NCBI RefSeq assembly: GCF_025642135.1
Contig: NZ_CP106793.1
Location: 6,850,001 to 6,914,000 of the forward strand
DNA: 64,000 nt
Direction: 5' to 3'
Origin: Streptomyces cynarae
GTDB lineage: Bacteria; Actinomycetota; Actinomycetes; Streptomycetales; Streptomycetaceae
Numbering within the stretch: the stretch's first letter is position 1; every line of letters starts with the position of its first letter. The notes beneath the pieces are model-generated. The model ran no database searches, was not told the DNA's origin, and was given only the letters and a program-made list of their open reading frames with translations. The position numbers and the translations under genes are program-made. Positions 8,305 through 16,193 of this stretch are shown here, piece by piece.

Positions 8305-9348
8305 TCAGCCGAACTGCTGTTCAAGGTCCTTGAGTTTGCGCTCCAGGGAGTCGAGCCGCGGCAGCGCCATGGTGTCGTCCTCGGCGGTGAGGTCGACGGT
8401 GATCGGGTCAGCGGCGGAGTTCCGGACGGGCTGGAGCGACGGGCGGGTACGCGAGGGCAGTTCCCCCGCGGGTATGGCAGGCTCCGAGGAGACCGGTGCG
8501 GGGGCCCGCTCGACGGTCTGCACCTCGACCTGACGTCCGCCGTTGCCGCCGGTCAGCGCGCGGTGGCCGCGGCTGAGCGCCTTCAACTGCACCCGCTCGG
8601 CCCGCTGCTGCTCGCGGCGCCGCGCCTTGTTCAGCTGCTTCTGGCGCCGGTCCTCGCGCACTTCCTCCACGGCCTCGTCCAGGCTGCGCACACCCTCGAG
8701 GAGCATCAGCGACCAGGCCTTGTACGTCTCGATGGGCGCCCGCAGCCAGCGGACGATGCGGATCTGCGGCAGCGGGCGCGGCACCAGGCCCTGCTCGCGC
8801 AGTGCGGCGCGGCGGGTCTGCTTCAGTGCGCGGTCGAAGAGCACCGCGGCGGACAGCGACATGCCGGCGAAGAACTGCGGGGCGCCCGCGTGGTCGATGC
8901 CCCTGGGGGCGTGCACCCAGTTGAACCAGGCGGACGCCGCCGCGAACGTCCACACCAGGATCCGGGAGCCGAGCGCCGCGTCGCCGTGGCTGGCCTCACG
9001 GACGGCGAGCACGGAGCAGAACATGGCGGCACCGTCCAGACCGAACGGGACCAGGTACTCCCAGCCGTCGGTCAGGCCGAGGTTCTGCTGGCCGAAGCCG
9101 ACCAGGCCGTGGAAGGAGAGTGCCGCGGCGACGGCCGCACAGCAGAAGAGGAGCACGTAGGAGGCCGTGGCGTAGATGGTCTCCTTGCGCCTGCGACGCT
9201 CCTCGGCGCGCTCCCACGAGTCGTCCGCGCTCGCGTTCTCCCCGGAGGAGCGCTTGCCACGCGCGAGCACCGCCACCGCCACCAGCATGCCCAGGAGCAG
9301 TACGGCGCCCGGAAGCAGCCAGTTCAGCGATATGTCGGTCAGTCTCAT
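8305..9348 (-). CDS. DUF2637 membrane protein
   Basis: 347 residues. The N-terminus is a membrane helix (LLPGAVLLLGMLVAVAVLA), then a charged segment and a multi-helix membrane domain (about 60-170) with the DUF2637 hallmarks SFHGLVGFG, LVPFGLDGAAMFC and FNWVHAPRG. The C-terminal part is cytoplasmic, rich in Arg, Lys, Glu and Gln, and probably coiled coil (about 235-265), and the last 25 residues look like a second short coiled coil (LDSLERKLKDLEQQFG). DUF2637 proteins are widespread in actinomycetes, often near mobile or developmental genes, with no settled function. The ATG at 9346-9348 with AAGGGA is preferred to the upstream start. Confidence 0.85.
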   Translation of the reverse strand: MRLTDISLNWLLPGAVLLLGMLVAVAVLARGKRSSGENASADDSWERAEERRRRKETIYATASYVLLFCCAAVAAALSFHGLVGFGQQNLGLTDGWEYLVPFGLDGAAMFCSVLAVREASHGDAALGSRILVWTFAAASAWFNWVHAPRGIDHAGAPQFFAGMSLSAAVLFDRALKQTRRAALREQGLVPRPLPQIRIVRWLRAPIETYKAWSLMLLEGVRSLDEAVEEVREDRRQKQLNKARRREQQRAERVQLKALSRGHRALTGGNGGRQVEVQTVERAPAPVSSEPAIPAGELPSRTRPSLQPVRNSAADPITVDLTAEDDTMALPRLDSLERKLKDLEQQFG

Positions 9349-9967
9349 CTGGGGTCCCTTGCATTGGGATAGGGCGTAACGCCCGCCATAGTGGCCCAAT
9401 CCCGCCGCCCCTCAGGGGGTTTCGGGGCAAGAGGCCGCCAAGGATGTGCAAGGGAATGCCCAGGACGGCGTTCTGCTCGAACTGCCGCTTGAGGGGCGGG
9501 AGTTGAGTTCGAACAAGACTACCCGTACGGGTGGTTCCACGGAAAGTTCCTGCGATGGGTGAGGAACTTGTGAAACGCGTGTGGGTCGCGCGGGGCCTCA
9601 TTCGTGGCTGGATCTTACGGTATCGGAGCCGTAGTTGGTCGCCGGGGTCCCCTGAAGCTCGCCCAAGTGGCCGTGTTGCTGGTCGGTTTGGTGGCGCGGT
9701 CGGCTTGACGGGCGTGCGGCGCCCTTGGGGACCTGGTGGCAGGGATGTCCGGCCGCCACCGGGACCGCCTCACCCGTGCCGAGTCCGGTGGCCGCCGGCC
9801 GCGGAGCGCCTCGCCGGACCGGATGTACGAAGGTAAGGCTCTCCTTATCGGAGGTGGTCTGTGGGGGAACCGGAGCGTAAGGTGCCTAACGTGCTTTACG
9901 AGCGGTAAACAACCGTCGTGAAACCAATCACAGAGGGCAGGACGCCGAAAGACCCGAGGAGGAGCCC
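9349..9967. other. Divergent intergenic region
   Basis: About 620 bases between the divergent DUF2637 and GntR genes. Short frames exist, but none has a recognisable product or a matching ribosome binding site. Besides promoters it holds the palindrome at 9895-9909, listed separately. Confidence 0.5.
9895..9909. promoter_or_regulatory. Palindrome TTTAC-N5-GTAAA, candidate GntR operator
   Basis: TTTACGAGCGGTAAA lies 58 bases before the GntR start. GntR/FadR regulators often bind short palindromes near their own promoter, so autoregulation is plausible. This is inference from position and symmetry. Confidence 0.4.
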
Positions 9968-10825
9968 GTGGAGCAGGCCGGTTCCCGCCGCGCGGAGGGC
10001 TCTACCGAGATGAGGGCCGCGGCACCCCGTACGCAGGCCGCACGGGTGCCGCACCAGCTGCGGCCGGGGGACGAGGCCCGCGAGCGGGCCGCCGCGGCGG
10101 GCGCAACGCGCGGTGAGCACACCCACAGCGAGTCGCCGATCCCGCATCCGCGCGTACGGGAGGACATGGCCGCCGGGTGCCCCGTGGAGGACGGGCGTCC
10201 CGTCGTCCAGCGGGCCTCCGTCCGCGGGCAGATACTCGACGCCCTGCGCGCCGCGCTGGTGAGGGGCGAGCTCGCGCCCGGTGAGGTCTACTCGGGGCCT
10301 GCGCTCGCCGAACGGTTCGGGGTGTCCGCCACACCGGTGCGCGAGGCGATGCAGCAGCTGGCCCTGGAGGGCGCGGTCGAGGTCGTGCCCAACCGAGGGT
10401 TCCGTGTCGTGGTGCGCGGCACCCGGGAACTGACCGAACTCGCCGAGATCCGGGCCCTGATCGAGGTCCCGGTGATGCTGCGGCTCGCCCGCGCGGTCCC
10501 CGCCGAGCGCTGGGCGGAGCTGCGCCCGCTGGCCGAGGCCACCGTCCGCGCCGCGTCCTCCGGGTGCCGGGCGACCTACGCCGAGTCGGACCGCGCCTTC
10601 CATCGCGCGGTCCTCGCCCTCGCCGGCAACGAGCAACTCCTGCGGATCGCCGACGACCTGCACCGCCGCGCCCAGTGGCCCCTGGTAGAAGCCCCCTCCT
10701 TCCGCGGTCGCGCCGAACTGCTCGCCGACGCCGCCGAGCACACGGCCCTGCTCGACGCGCTGGCCGCCCGGGACCTGGCAGTGGTGCAGTCACTCGTACG
10801 GGAGCACTTCACGGGGTCCTGCTGA
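9968..10825 (+). CDS. GntR-family (FadR subfamily) transcriptional regulator
   Basis: 285 residues. The first 80 or so are low-complexity Ala/Arg-rich and unlike the family. About 85-150 form the GntR winged helix (ALVRGELAPGEVYSGPALAERFGVSATPVREAMQQLALEG). About 160-280 are an all-helical FCD ligand-binding domain with the usual Asp and His positions (ESDRAFHRAVLALAGN, EHTALLDAL). These domains commonly bind metal-coordinated carboxylates. The start is a GTG with GAGGAG in front. An internal ATG at 10169 would remove the unusual N-terminus. Targets unknown; the neighbouring operon is a possibility. Confidence 0.88.
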   Translation: MEQAGSRRAEGSTEMRAAAPRTQAARVPHQLRPGDEARERAAAAGATRGEHTHSESPIPHPRVREDMAAGCPVEDGRPVVQRASVRGQILDALRAALVRGELAPGEVYSGPALAERFGVSATPVREAMQQLALEGAVEVVPNRGFRVVVRGTRELTELAEIRALIEVPVMLRLARAVPAERWAELRPLAEATVRAASSGCRATYAESDRAFHRAVLALAGNEQLLRIADDLHRRAQWPLVEAPSFRGRAELLADAAEHTALLDALAARDLAVVQSLVREHFTGSC

Positions 10826-10851
10826 CGGGGGCCTCCCCGGGGTCGCAGGAT

Positions 10852-10876
10852 GAGGGAACCGCTCCGGCGTTCCCTC
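10852..10876. terminator. Small hairpin after GntR gene
   Basis: 8-bp inverted repeat GAGGGAAC / GTTCCCTC with a 9-base loop, 26 bases after the GntR stop. Possible weak terminator. Confidence 0.4.
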
Positions 10877-10920
10877 GCGTGTCGGCCGGAGAGGGTGCGA
10901 CCGTCCCACGGGGGTGACCG

Positions 10921-11133
10921 ATGGTGATGTTCGAAACAGGGCAGCGGGCTCGGCGGCGGATTCGCCGGGACCGGCCGGACGGGCGGACACGGCGGGCGGG
11001 CCGGGACGGCCTCGGCGGGCGGGCGGCGTTCGTCGTCCCCGCCGCCGTCGCCGTCCTGCTCACCGCGGTCGTCCTCCTGGCCCGCGACCCCGCGTTCCAC
11101 GACGCCCTGTGGACATTCGTCCGGAGCCTGTGA
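10921..11133 (+). CDS. Small single-pass membrane protein
   Basis: 70 residues. The first half is strongly basic (Arg-rich), followed by one hydrophobic helix (AAFVVPAAVAVLLTAVVLLA) and a short C-terminal tail. The positive-inside rule places the N-terminus in the cytoplasm. Codon usage is typical of the genome. A GGGG-rich stretch precedes the start. It is convergent with the DUF2231-like gene only 10 bases away. No family recognised; it could be a chance frame, but membrane helix and codon use argue for a gene. Confidence 0.55.
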   Translation: MVMFETGQRARRRIRRDRPDGRTRRAGRDGLGGRAAFVVPAAVAVLLTAVVLLARDPAFHDALWTFVRSL

Positions 11134-11143
11134 GCGGCTGGGC

Positions 11144-11647
11144 TCAGTCCCCGTGACCGGTGGCGGTCTTCGAGAAGGCGTCGTGCCAGGCCGCCTTCGC
11201 ACCGGAGTCGCCTATGCGGTACACGTCGACCACCGCGCCGACGGCCACGACCAGGGACAGCACGGCCGCCGCCACCCGGACGACCGCGCCGCCGCGAGGC
11301 CCGTCCGTGTTGCTCTGCGGCGCCGGCGTCCGGCGGGCCGTCCACCACACGGCCGTAGCCAGCAGGAACAGGCCCAGGGCCCACGGCAGCAGACCGTCCC
11401 CGAGCTCGGCGTGCTTGCGCACCAGAGGGTCGCTGTCGACGTGCCGCTCCAGCCACTCACCCGCGTGGGAGGTCAGCGGAACGGTCACCAGCGTGACGAA
11501 GGCGAGCACGGGCAGTACCAGCCCAAGCCGCCGCGCGGCCTTCGGCCACACGGCGCTGACGACGAGCGCCAGTGCACACAGCGGGACCAGGACGACGACG
11601 AAGTGGACGAACAGCACATGCGCGGGCAAGCCGTTGACGAGGGTCAT
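11144..11647 (-). CDS. DUF2231-like integral membrane protein
   Basis: 167 residues with four predicted membrane helices: about 8-30, 40-62, 85-105 and 128-148. The starting motif NGLPAHVLFVHFVVVLVPL and the helix pattern fit the DUF2231 (haem- or redox-associated membrane) family. Function unknown. The ATG at 11645-11647 has GAGGAG seven bases away, so I shortened the open frame. The upstream minus-strand gene starts 880 bases away, so this gene probably has its own promoter. Confidence 0.75.
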   Translation of the reverse strand: MTLVNGLPAHVLFVHFVVVLVPLCALALVVSAVWPKAARRLGLVLPVLAFVTLVTVPLTSHAGEWLERHVDSDPLVRKHAELGDGLLPWALGLFLLATAVWWTARRTPAPQSNTDGPRGGAVVRVAAAVLSLVVAVGAVVDVYRIGDSGAKAAWHDAFSKTATGHGD

Positions 11648-11752
11648 CGGGGTGCTCCTCAAGGGGGGCGGCCAAGGGATCGGCGCGCCAGCCTGGCACA
11701 ACAATTTCTCAGCTTCTTCTGAAGGCGAGACGGTGCAAACCCCGACAAACCC

Positions 11753-12529
11753 CTACGATGCGGTCGGTTTCATCGGCGCCAACTGCCGCGCCAGCCATGT
11801 CGGTACGCCCCCCAGCAGCCGGAACAGCCGCCCCGCCTCCGCGCGCAGCCGGGACGCCTCCGGTTCGGTCTCCGCGTCCGCGAGCGACGCCAGCGCCGGT
11901 GCCGTACCGACGAGGTACCCGAGCTCCTCGCGGATCCGCAGCGACTCGGCGAAGCCGTGCCGCGCCTCCGCCACCTCGCCGTCCCGCAGGGCGAGCCCCG
12001 CCAGGTGCCGCCAGGTGAAGGAGAGCAGCAGCGCGTCGCCGTGCGCGGCGGCGCCCGCGTGCGCGCGCCGGTAGGCCGCACGGGCCGCCTGCGGGGCGTC
12101 GGCGAGGTTCTGGGCCACCAGGCCGCGCCGGAAGTCCAGCAGGGCCCTCCCCGGCGTCCCCGGAGGGATCAGCGCCGCCGTCCGGCCGAGCGCGGCCCGC
12201 GCCTCGTCGGCCCGGTCCCGGACCCCGAGCAGGGTGGCGGCGTACGCCAAGTACCCGCGTTCACAAGCGGCCGCGCCCCGCTCCTCGTCGCTGTGGGCCT
12301 GAGCCTCAGCCGTGCGCAGCGCGTCCTCGGCCTCCTCCCAGCCCTTCTCCGTGTACAGGCAGCGCTCGACCAGCAGCGCGGCCCGCTGGAGGGACGCCTC
12401 GGCCGTCACAGGCTGGAGGAGGGCCGCCGCGTCGGCCCAGCAGGCGCGCGAGCGCAGCCGCCATACCGCGGTCTGGAGTGGATCGTCAGCTGCGGTCGTT
12501 CCGGTACCAGACATGGCGGTATGCGCCAC
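11753..12529 (-). CDS. TPR-like helical repeat protein
   Basis: 258 residues, almost entirely alpha-helical and Ala/Arg/Glu-rich, with repeated helix pairs such as AEDALRTAEAQAHSDEERG, DEARAALGRTAALIPPGTPG and AARAAYRRAHAGAAAHGD. These are typical of tetratricopeptide repeats and of the C-terminal halves of LuxR-type regulators, but no DNA-binding or ATPase domain is present. I prefer the GTG at 12529 because GGGAGGG precedes it; ATG 12514 is the alternative. It lies downstream of pucR on the same strand, 150 bases away, so cotranscription is possible. Confidence 0.75.
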   Translation of the reverse strand: MAHTAMSGTGTTAADDPLQTAVWRLRSRACWADAAALLQPVTAEASLQRAALLVERCLYTEKGWEEAEDALRTAEAQAHSDEERGAAACERGYLAYAATLLGVRDRADEARAALGRTAALIPPGTPGRALLDFRRGLVAQNLADAPQAARAAYRRAHAGAAAHGDALLLSFTWRHLAGLALRDGEVAEARHGFAESLRIREELGYLVGTAPALASLADAETEPEASRLRAEAGRLFRLLGGVPTWLARQLAPMKPTAS

Positions 12530-12679
12530 GTTGCCCTCCCGAGCACGCCATCGAGCTTTAGGTGGTGGCGGCATTCCAGCACCAACCGCGGCACGGGGCC
12601 AAGAGGCTGGGTGAAGGATTTCACAAAGTCGTGGGACACCGGCGGTCGTTGCGGCCACCGGTGCACCACCGCCCTGACC

Positions 12680-14374
12680 TCAACTCATGCGCAACGCGAG
12701 GAAGAAATCGAGCTTGTCCTCCAGGCGTGAGAGGTCCCGGCTCGTCAACTGCTCAATACGCCCCACCCGGTATCGCAGCGTGTTGACGTGCAGGTGGAGC
12801 CGGGTCGCGCAACGGGTCCAGGAGCCGTCGCACTCGAGGAACGCCTCCAGGGTCGGAATCAGCTCGGCGCGGTGCCGGCGGTCGTAGTCGCGCAGCGGAT
12901 CCAGCAGACGGGCCGTGAAGGCGCGGCGCACGTCGTCCGGGACGAACGGCAGCAGCAGCACGTGCGAGGCCAGCTCCTGGTGGCCGGCCGCGCACACCCG
13001 GCCCGGGCGGGCGGCGGCGACCCGGCGGGCGTGCCGCGCCTCCTCCAGGGCGCCGCGCAGCCCTTCCGCCGAGTGCACCGCGGCGCTGACGCCCAGGGTG
13101 AGCCGGCCGTCGTCGGCGAGGCCCGCGGACAGCGGGTCCCGTACGGCCTGAAGCAGGGCGTCAGCGAGGACGCCCTGCTCGGAACCGTCCTGCTCGGAGG
13201 ACACGGACGGAAGCGGCACGAGCGCGATCGCCTCGTCCCCGGTGTGGGCCACCGCGATGCGGTCGGAGTGCTCCGGGCCGGTGGACCCGAGGTACCCCTT
13301 GTTCGAAGAGCCGGGGAGAGCGTCGACGAGGATCTCCTCCAGCAACGCCTGGGCGACCGGCCCGCTCTCGACCTCCCCGCCGTCCCACTCGACCCGGGCC
13401 ACCACCACCTGCCAGTGCGGCGCCGACCCGAGCCCCGGCAGCAGCACGGGCGCGGCGACCCGCAGCCGGGCCGCGATCTCGGCGGGCGCGGCCCCCGCCT
13501 GCACCAGCTCAAGGACCTCCTGCGCGAGCCGCCGCCGCACGGTGCGCGCCGCGTCGCGCCGGTCCCGTTCGACCGCGATCAGCTGGGTGACGCCGTGCAG
13601 CAGGTCGAGGCGCTCCTCGGCCCAGTCCCCGGCGTCCGCCTCGACCGCGAGCAGCCAGTCGGACAGCACCGTCTCGCGCACGTCCCGGGAGGCGCCGCCG
13701 CTCCCGCTGCTGCCGCGGATCGGGAAGAGGGAGTACGTCGTCGCGCCGAGCGTCACCCGGTGCGGTCCCCGGCGCCCGGTGCGCGTCGCCGCCAGATGCT
13801 CGGCCGCCAGCCTGGCGCACACGTCGGCGGCGAGACCCGGCGTCGGCCCGGCGATGGTCAGGCCGGTGGGGGAGAGCACCCAGGCCCGCAGGTCCAGGTC
13901 GGAGTGGAGCAGGTCCAGGACGACGTCCGGGCCGCCACCCGCCGGGCCGGGCGTCATCATCCGCCGGTGCCGGTCCACCACGGCCGCCAGGTCCCCGGCC
14001 CGCTCGCCGGAGACCTGCCGTACGACGTGCTCGGTGATCGTGGCGAACGCCACCGACTCATGGACGGCGAACAGCGGCAGCCGGTGCCGCGCGCAGGCCA
14101 CGACGAGGTCGTCCGGGACGTCGCCCAGCTCCGCCTCGCCCGCGGCGAGCGCGGCCACGCCGGCGCTCGTCAGGATCCGCACGAAGGGCTCGGAGTCGGC
14201 GGCATCGTGCCGCCAGGCCAGGCCCGTGAGGACCAGTTCACCGCCGGAGAGGTACCGGCTTGGGTCCTTAAGGTCCGTGGTCATCACACCGCGCACGGTG
14301 CGGTCGAGCTCGTCCTCGCCGCCGAGCAGCCGCAGCCCCAGCGCGTCGGTGTTCAGCAGTGCGCGCAGCCGCAT
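12680..14374 (-). CDS. pucR: PucR-family purine catabolism regulator
   Basis: 564 residues. The N-terminus is a PucR-type ligand domain (LRLLGGEDELDRTVRGVMTTDL...SGGELVLTG), the middle a GGDEF-like degenerate region, and the C-terminal 60 residues a PucR helix-turn-helix (SWTRCATRLHLHVNTLRYRVGRIEQL). In Bacillus and actinomycetes PucR controls purine degradation. Its position back-to-back with the xanthine dehydrogenase operon, 333 bases apart, supports that role here. A copy of a dispersed repeat (13290-13322) lies within the coding region and encodes the segment PGSSNKGYLGS, which looks like an in-frame insertion. Confidence 0.92.
   Translation of the reverse strand: MRLRALLNTDALGLRLLGGEDELDRTVRGVMTTDLKDPSRYLSGGELVLTGLAWRHDAADSEPFVRILTSAGVAALAAGEAELGDVPDDLVVACARHRLPLFAVHESVAFATITEHVVRQVSGERAGDLAAVVDRHRRMMTPGPAGGGPDVVLDLLHSDLDLRAWVLSPTGLTIAGPTPGLAADVCARLAAEHLAATRTGRRGPHRVTLGATTYSLFPIRGSSGSGGASRDVRETVLSDWLLAVEADAGDWAEERLDLLHGVTQLIAVERDRRDAARTVRRRLAQEVLELVQAGAAPAEIAARLRVAAPVLLPGLGSAPHWQVVVARVEWDGGEVESGPVAQALLEEILVDALPGSSNKGYLGSTGPEHSDRIAVAHTGDEAIALVPLPSVSSEQDGSEQGVLADALLQAVRDPLSAGLADDGRLTLGVSAAVHSAEGLRGALEEARHARRVAAARPGRVCAAGHQELASHVLLLPFVPDDVRRAFTARLLDPLRDYDRRHRAELIPTLEAFLECDGSWTRCATRLHLHVNTLRYRVGRIEQLTSRDLSRLEDKLDFFLALRMS
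13290..13322 (+). repeat. Dispersed Streptomyces palindromic repeat, copy inside pucR
   Basis: AGGTACCCCTTGTTCGAAGAGCCGGGGAGAGCG differs at a few positions from the window's consensus GGGGTACCCCCTGCTCGAAGAGCTTGGGGGAG. It is in frame within pucR. The other copies are at 16199, 16722, 18715, 56606 and 56696. Confidence 0.65.
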
Positions 14375-14519
14375 GTGTCGTTGCCGCCGTTCTTGTCCGG
14401 AAATCCATGGTCGGTCGGCCAGGGCGTTGGCCTGGGCTTTTCGGAAGCCGTGCTCACGGTCGCCGCCGCCGGTGCGTCGTGTTTCCAGGGGAAACCGGAG
14501 AGGTTACGGACGACCTCCG

Positions 14520-14529
14520 TTCATATGAA
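14520..14529. promoter_or_regulatory. Palindrome TTCATATGAA between pucR and xdh operon
   Basis: Perfect 10-bp palindrome in the 333-base divergent region (14375-14707), with a second imperfect dyad AGTAC-N8-GTACT at 14592-14609. Either could be a PucR site or part of a promoter. No consensus was tested. Confidence 0.3.
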
Positions 14530-14707
14530 TCTACAAGATGGCCGCCCTCACCAGCCAACTCCTTCATGTTTTCGGTGACTGACCCCGTTGGAGTACCCGG
14601 CGGTGTACTGACTCCACTCCCCGTGAACAGCACTTGAACGAGCCGGGCCCGCCGCACCGGATATGGCTCGATCCGTACCGCCCCCGAGACGAAGAAGAGA
14701 GCCGGTC

Positions 14708-15601
14708 ATGGACTTCCTTCGCCCCGCAAGCTGGGAGGATGCGCTCGCCGCCAAGGCCGAGCACCCCAGCGCCGTACCGATTGCGGGTGGCACCGATGTG
14801 ATGGTCGAGATCAACTTCGACCACCGCCGGCCCGAGCATCTGATGGACCTCACTCGCATCGGCGATCTCTACGAGTGGGAGGTCGGCGAGGACAGCGTAC
14901 GGCTCGGCGCCTCGGTCCCCTACACCAAGATCATGGAGAACCTGCGCGCCGAGCTGCCGGGCCTGGCCCTCGCCTCCCACACGGTGGCCTCCCCGCAGAT
15001 CCGCAACCGCGGCGGCGTGGGCGGCAACCTCGGCACGGCCTCCCCGGCCGGCGACGCCCACCCGGCCCTGCTCGCGGCGGGCGCCGAGGTCGAGGTGGAG
15101 TCCGCGGCCCGCGGCACCCGCCTCATCCCGATCGACGCCTTCTACACCGGCGTCAAGCGCAACGCCCTCGCCCCCGACGAGCTGATCCGCGCCGTCCACA
15201 TCAAGAAGGCCGACGGCCCCCAGCAGTACTCGAAGGTCGGCACCCGCAACGCCATGGTGATCGCCGTGTGCGCCTTCGGGCTCGCCCTGCACCCCGAGTC
15301 CCGCACGGTCCGCACCGGCATCGGCTCCGCCGCGCCCACCCCCGTCCGGGCCGAGGCCGCCGAGGAGTTCCTGAACGCGGCCCTGGAGGAGGGCGGCTTC
15401 TGGGACGACGGCAGGATCATCACCCCTTCCGTCGCCCAGCAGTTCGCGCAGCTGTGCGCCGCCGCCTGCAACCCGATCGACGACGTCCGGGGCACCGCGA
15501 GCTACCGGCGCCACGCGGTCGGGGTCATGGCCCGCCGCACGCTGACCTGGACCTGGGAGTCGTACCGCGGCACCCGCCGCACCTCGAAGGGAGCTGCGTG
15601 A
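14708..15601 (+). CDS. Xanthine dehydrogenase FAD-binding subunit
   Basis: 297 residues of the medium (FAD) subunit that accepts electrons from the iron-sulphur subunit during oxidation of hypoxanthine and xanthine to urate. The FAD-binding PIAGGTDVMVEINF (about 25-38) and the second glycine-rich motif IRNRGGVGGNLGTASPAGD (about 99-117) are clear, as is the C-terminal CO dehydrogenase-type flavoprotein domain. The start ATG follows GAAGAGAG; an upstream in-frame ATG at 14663 is not needed. The stop overlaps the next start (TGATG), so the three subunits are translationally coupled. Confidence 0.94.
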   Translation: MDFLRPASWEDALAAKAEHPSAVPIAGGTDVMVEINFDHRRPEHLMDLTRIGDLYEWEVGEDSVRLGASVPYTKIMENLRAELPGLALASHTVASPQIRNRGGVGGNLGTASPAGDAHPALLAAGAEVEVESAARGTRLIPIDAFYTGVKRNALAPDELIRAVHIKKADGPQQYSKVGTRNAMVIAVCAFGLALHPESRTVRTGIGSAAPTPVRAEAAEEFLNAALEEGGFWDDGRIITPSVAQQFAQLCAAACNPIDDVRGTASYRRHAVGVMARRTLTWTWESYRGTRRTSKGAA

Positions 15602-16191
15602 TGCTCGTCAACTTCACGGTCAACGGACGCCCGCAGGAGGCCGACGACGTCTGGGAGGGCGAGTCCCTGCTGTACGTGCTGCGCGAACGGCTGGGCCTGC
15701 CGGGCTCCAAGAACGCCTGCGAGCAGGGCGAGTGCGGCTCGTGCACGGTCCGCCTGGACGGCGTGCCGGTCTGTTCGTGCCTGGTCGCGGCCGGGCAGGT
15801 GGAGGGCCGCGAGGTCGTCACGGTCGAGGGGCTCGCGGACTACGCCGAACAGCGGTCCTGCGGGACCGGGGCGTGCGGCACGTCCCTGGACGAGGCCAAG
15901 CGGTGGCAGGCCAAGGGCACCGGCCCGCAGACCGGCGAGGGAACCGGCTCATCCCCGCGCGCGGCGCTCTCTCCCGTCCAGCAGGCGTTCATCGACGCCG
16001 GGGCCGTCCAGTGCGGCTTCTGCACGCCCGGCCTGCTGGTCGCCGCCGACGAGATGCTGGAGCGCAACCCGAACCCGACCGACGCGGACATCCGCGAGGC
16101 CCTGTCCGGCAACCTGTGCCGCTGCACCGGCTACGAGAAGATCATGGACGCCGTCCGCCTGGCGGCCGCCCGACAGTCCGAGGGGGCCTGA
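15601..16191 (+). CDS. Xanthine dehydrogenase iron-sulphur (2Fe-2S) subunit
   Basis: 196-residue small subunit with two [2Fe-2S] clusters: plant-type ligands Cys40, Cys45, Cys48 and Cys60, and the second set Cys138, Cys141, Cys173 and Cys175 (CGFC...CRC). It shuttles electrons from the molybdenum centre to FAD. Between the two cluster domains (about 82-122) lies an unusually long linker with two extra cysteines (RSCGTGACGTSLDEAKRWQ). Ordinary small subunits of this family pass straight from VEGL to the PVQQAF helix. I recall similar linkers in other Streptomyces homologues. Its start overlaps the previous stop. Confidence 0.95.
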   Translation: MLVNFTVNGRPQEADDVWEGESLLYVLRERLGLPGSKNACEQGECGSCTVRLDGVPVCSCLVAAGQVEGREVVTVEGLADYAEQRSCGTGACGTSLDEAKRWQAKGTGPQTGEGTGSSPRAALSPVQQAFIDAGAVQCGFCTPGLLVAADEMLERNPNPTDADIREALSGNLCRCTGYEKIMDAVRLAAARQSEGA

Positions 16192-16193
16192 CC

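Noticed and set aside
9531..9921. Short open frames in the DUF2637-GntR intergenic region
   Set aside because: No ribosome binding sites at suitable spacing, Arg/Pro-rich random composition, and no family resemblance.
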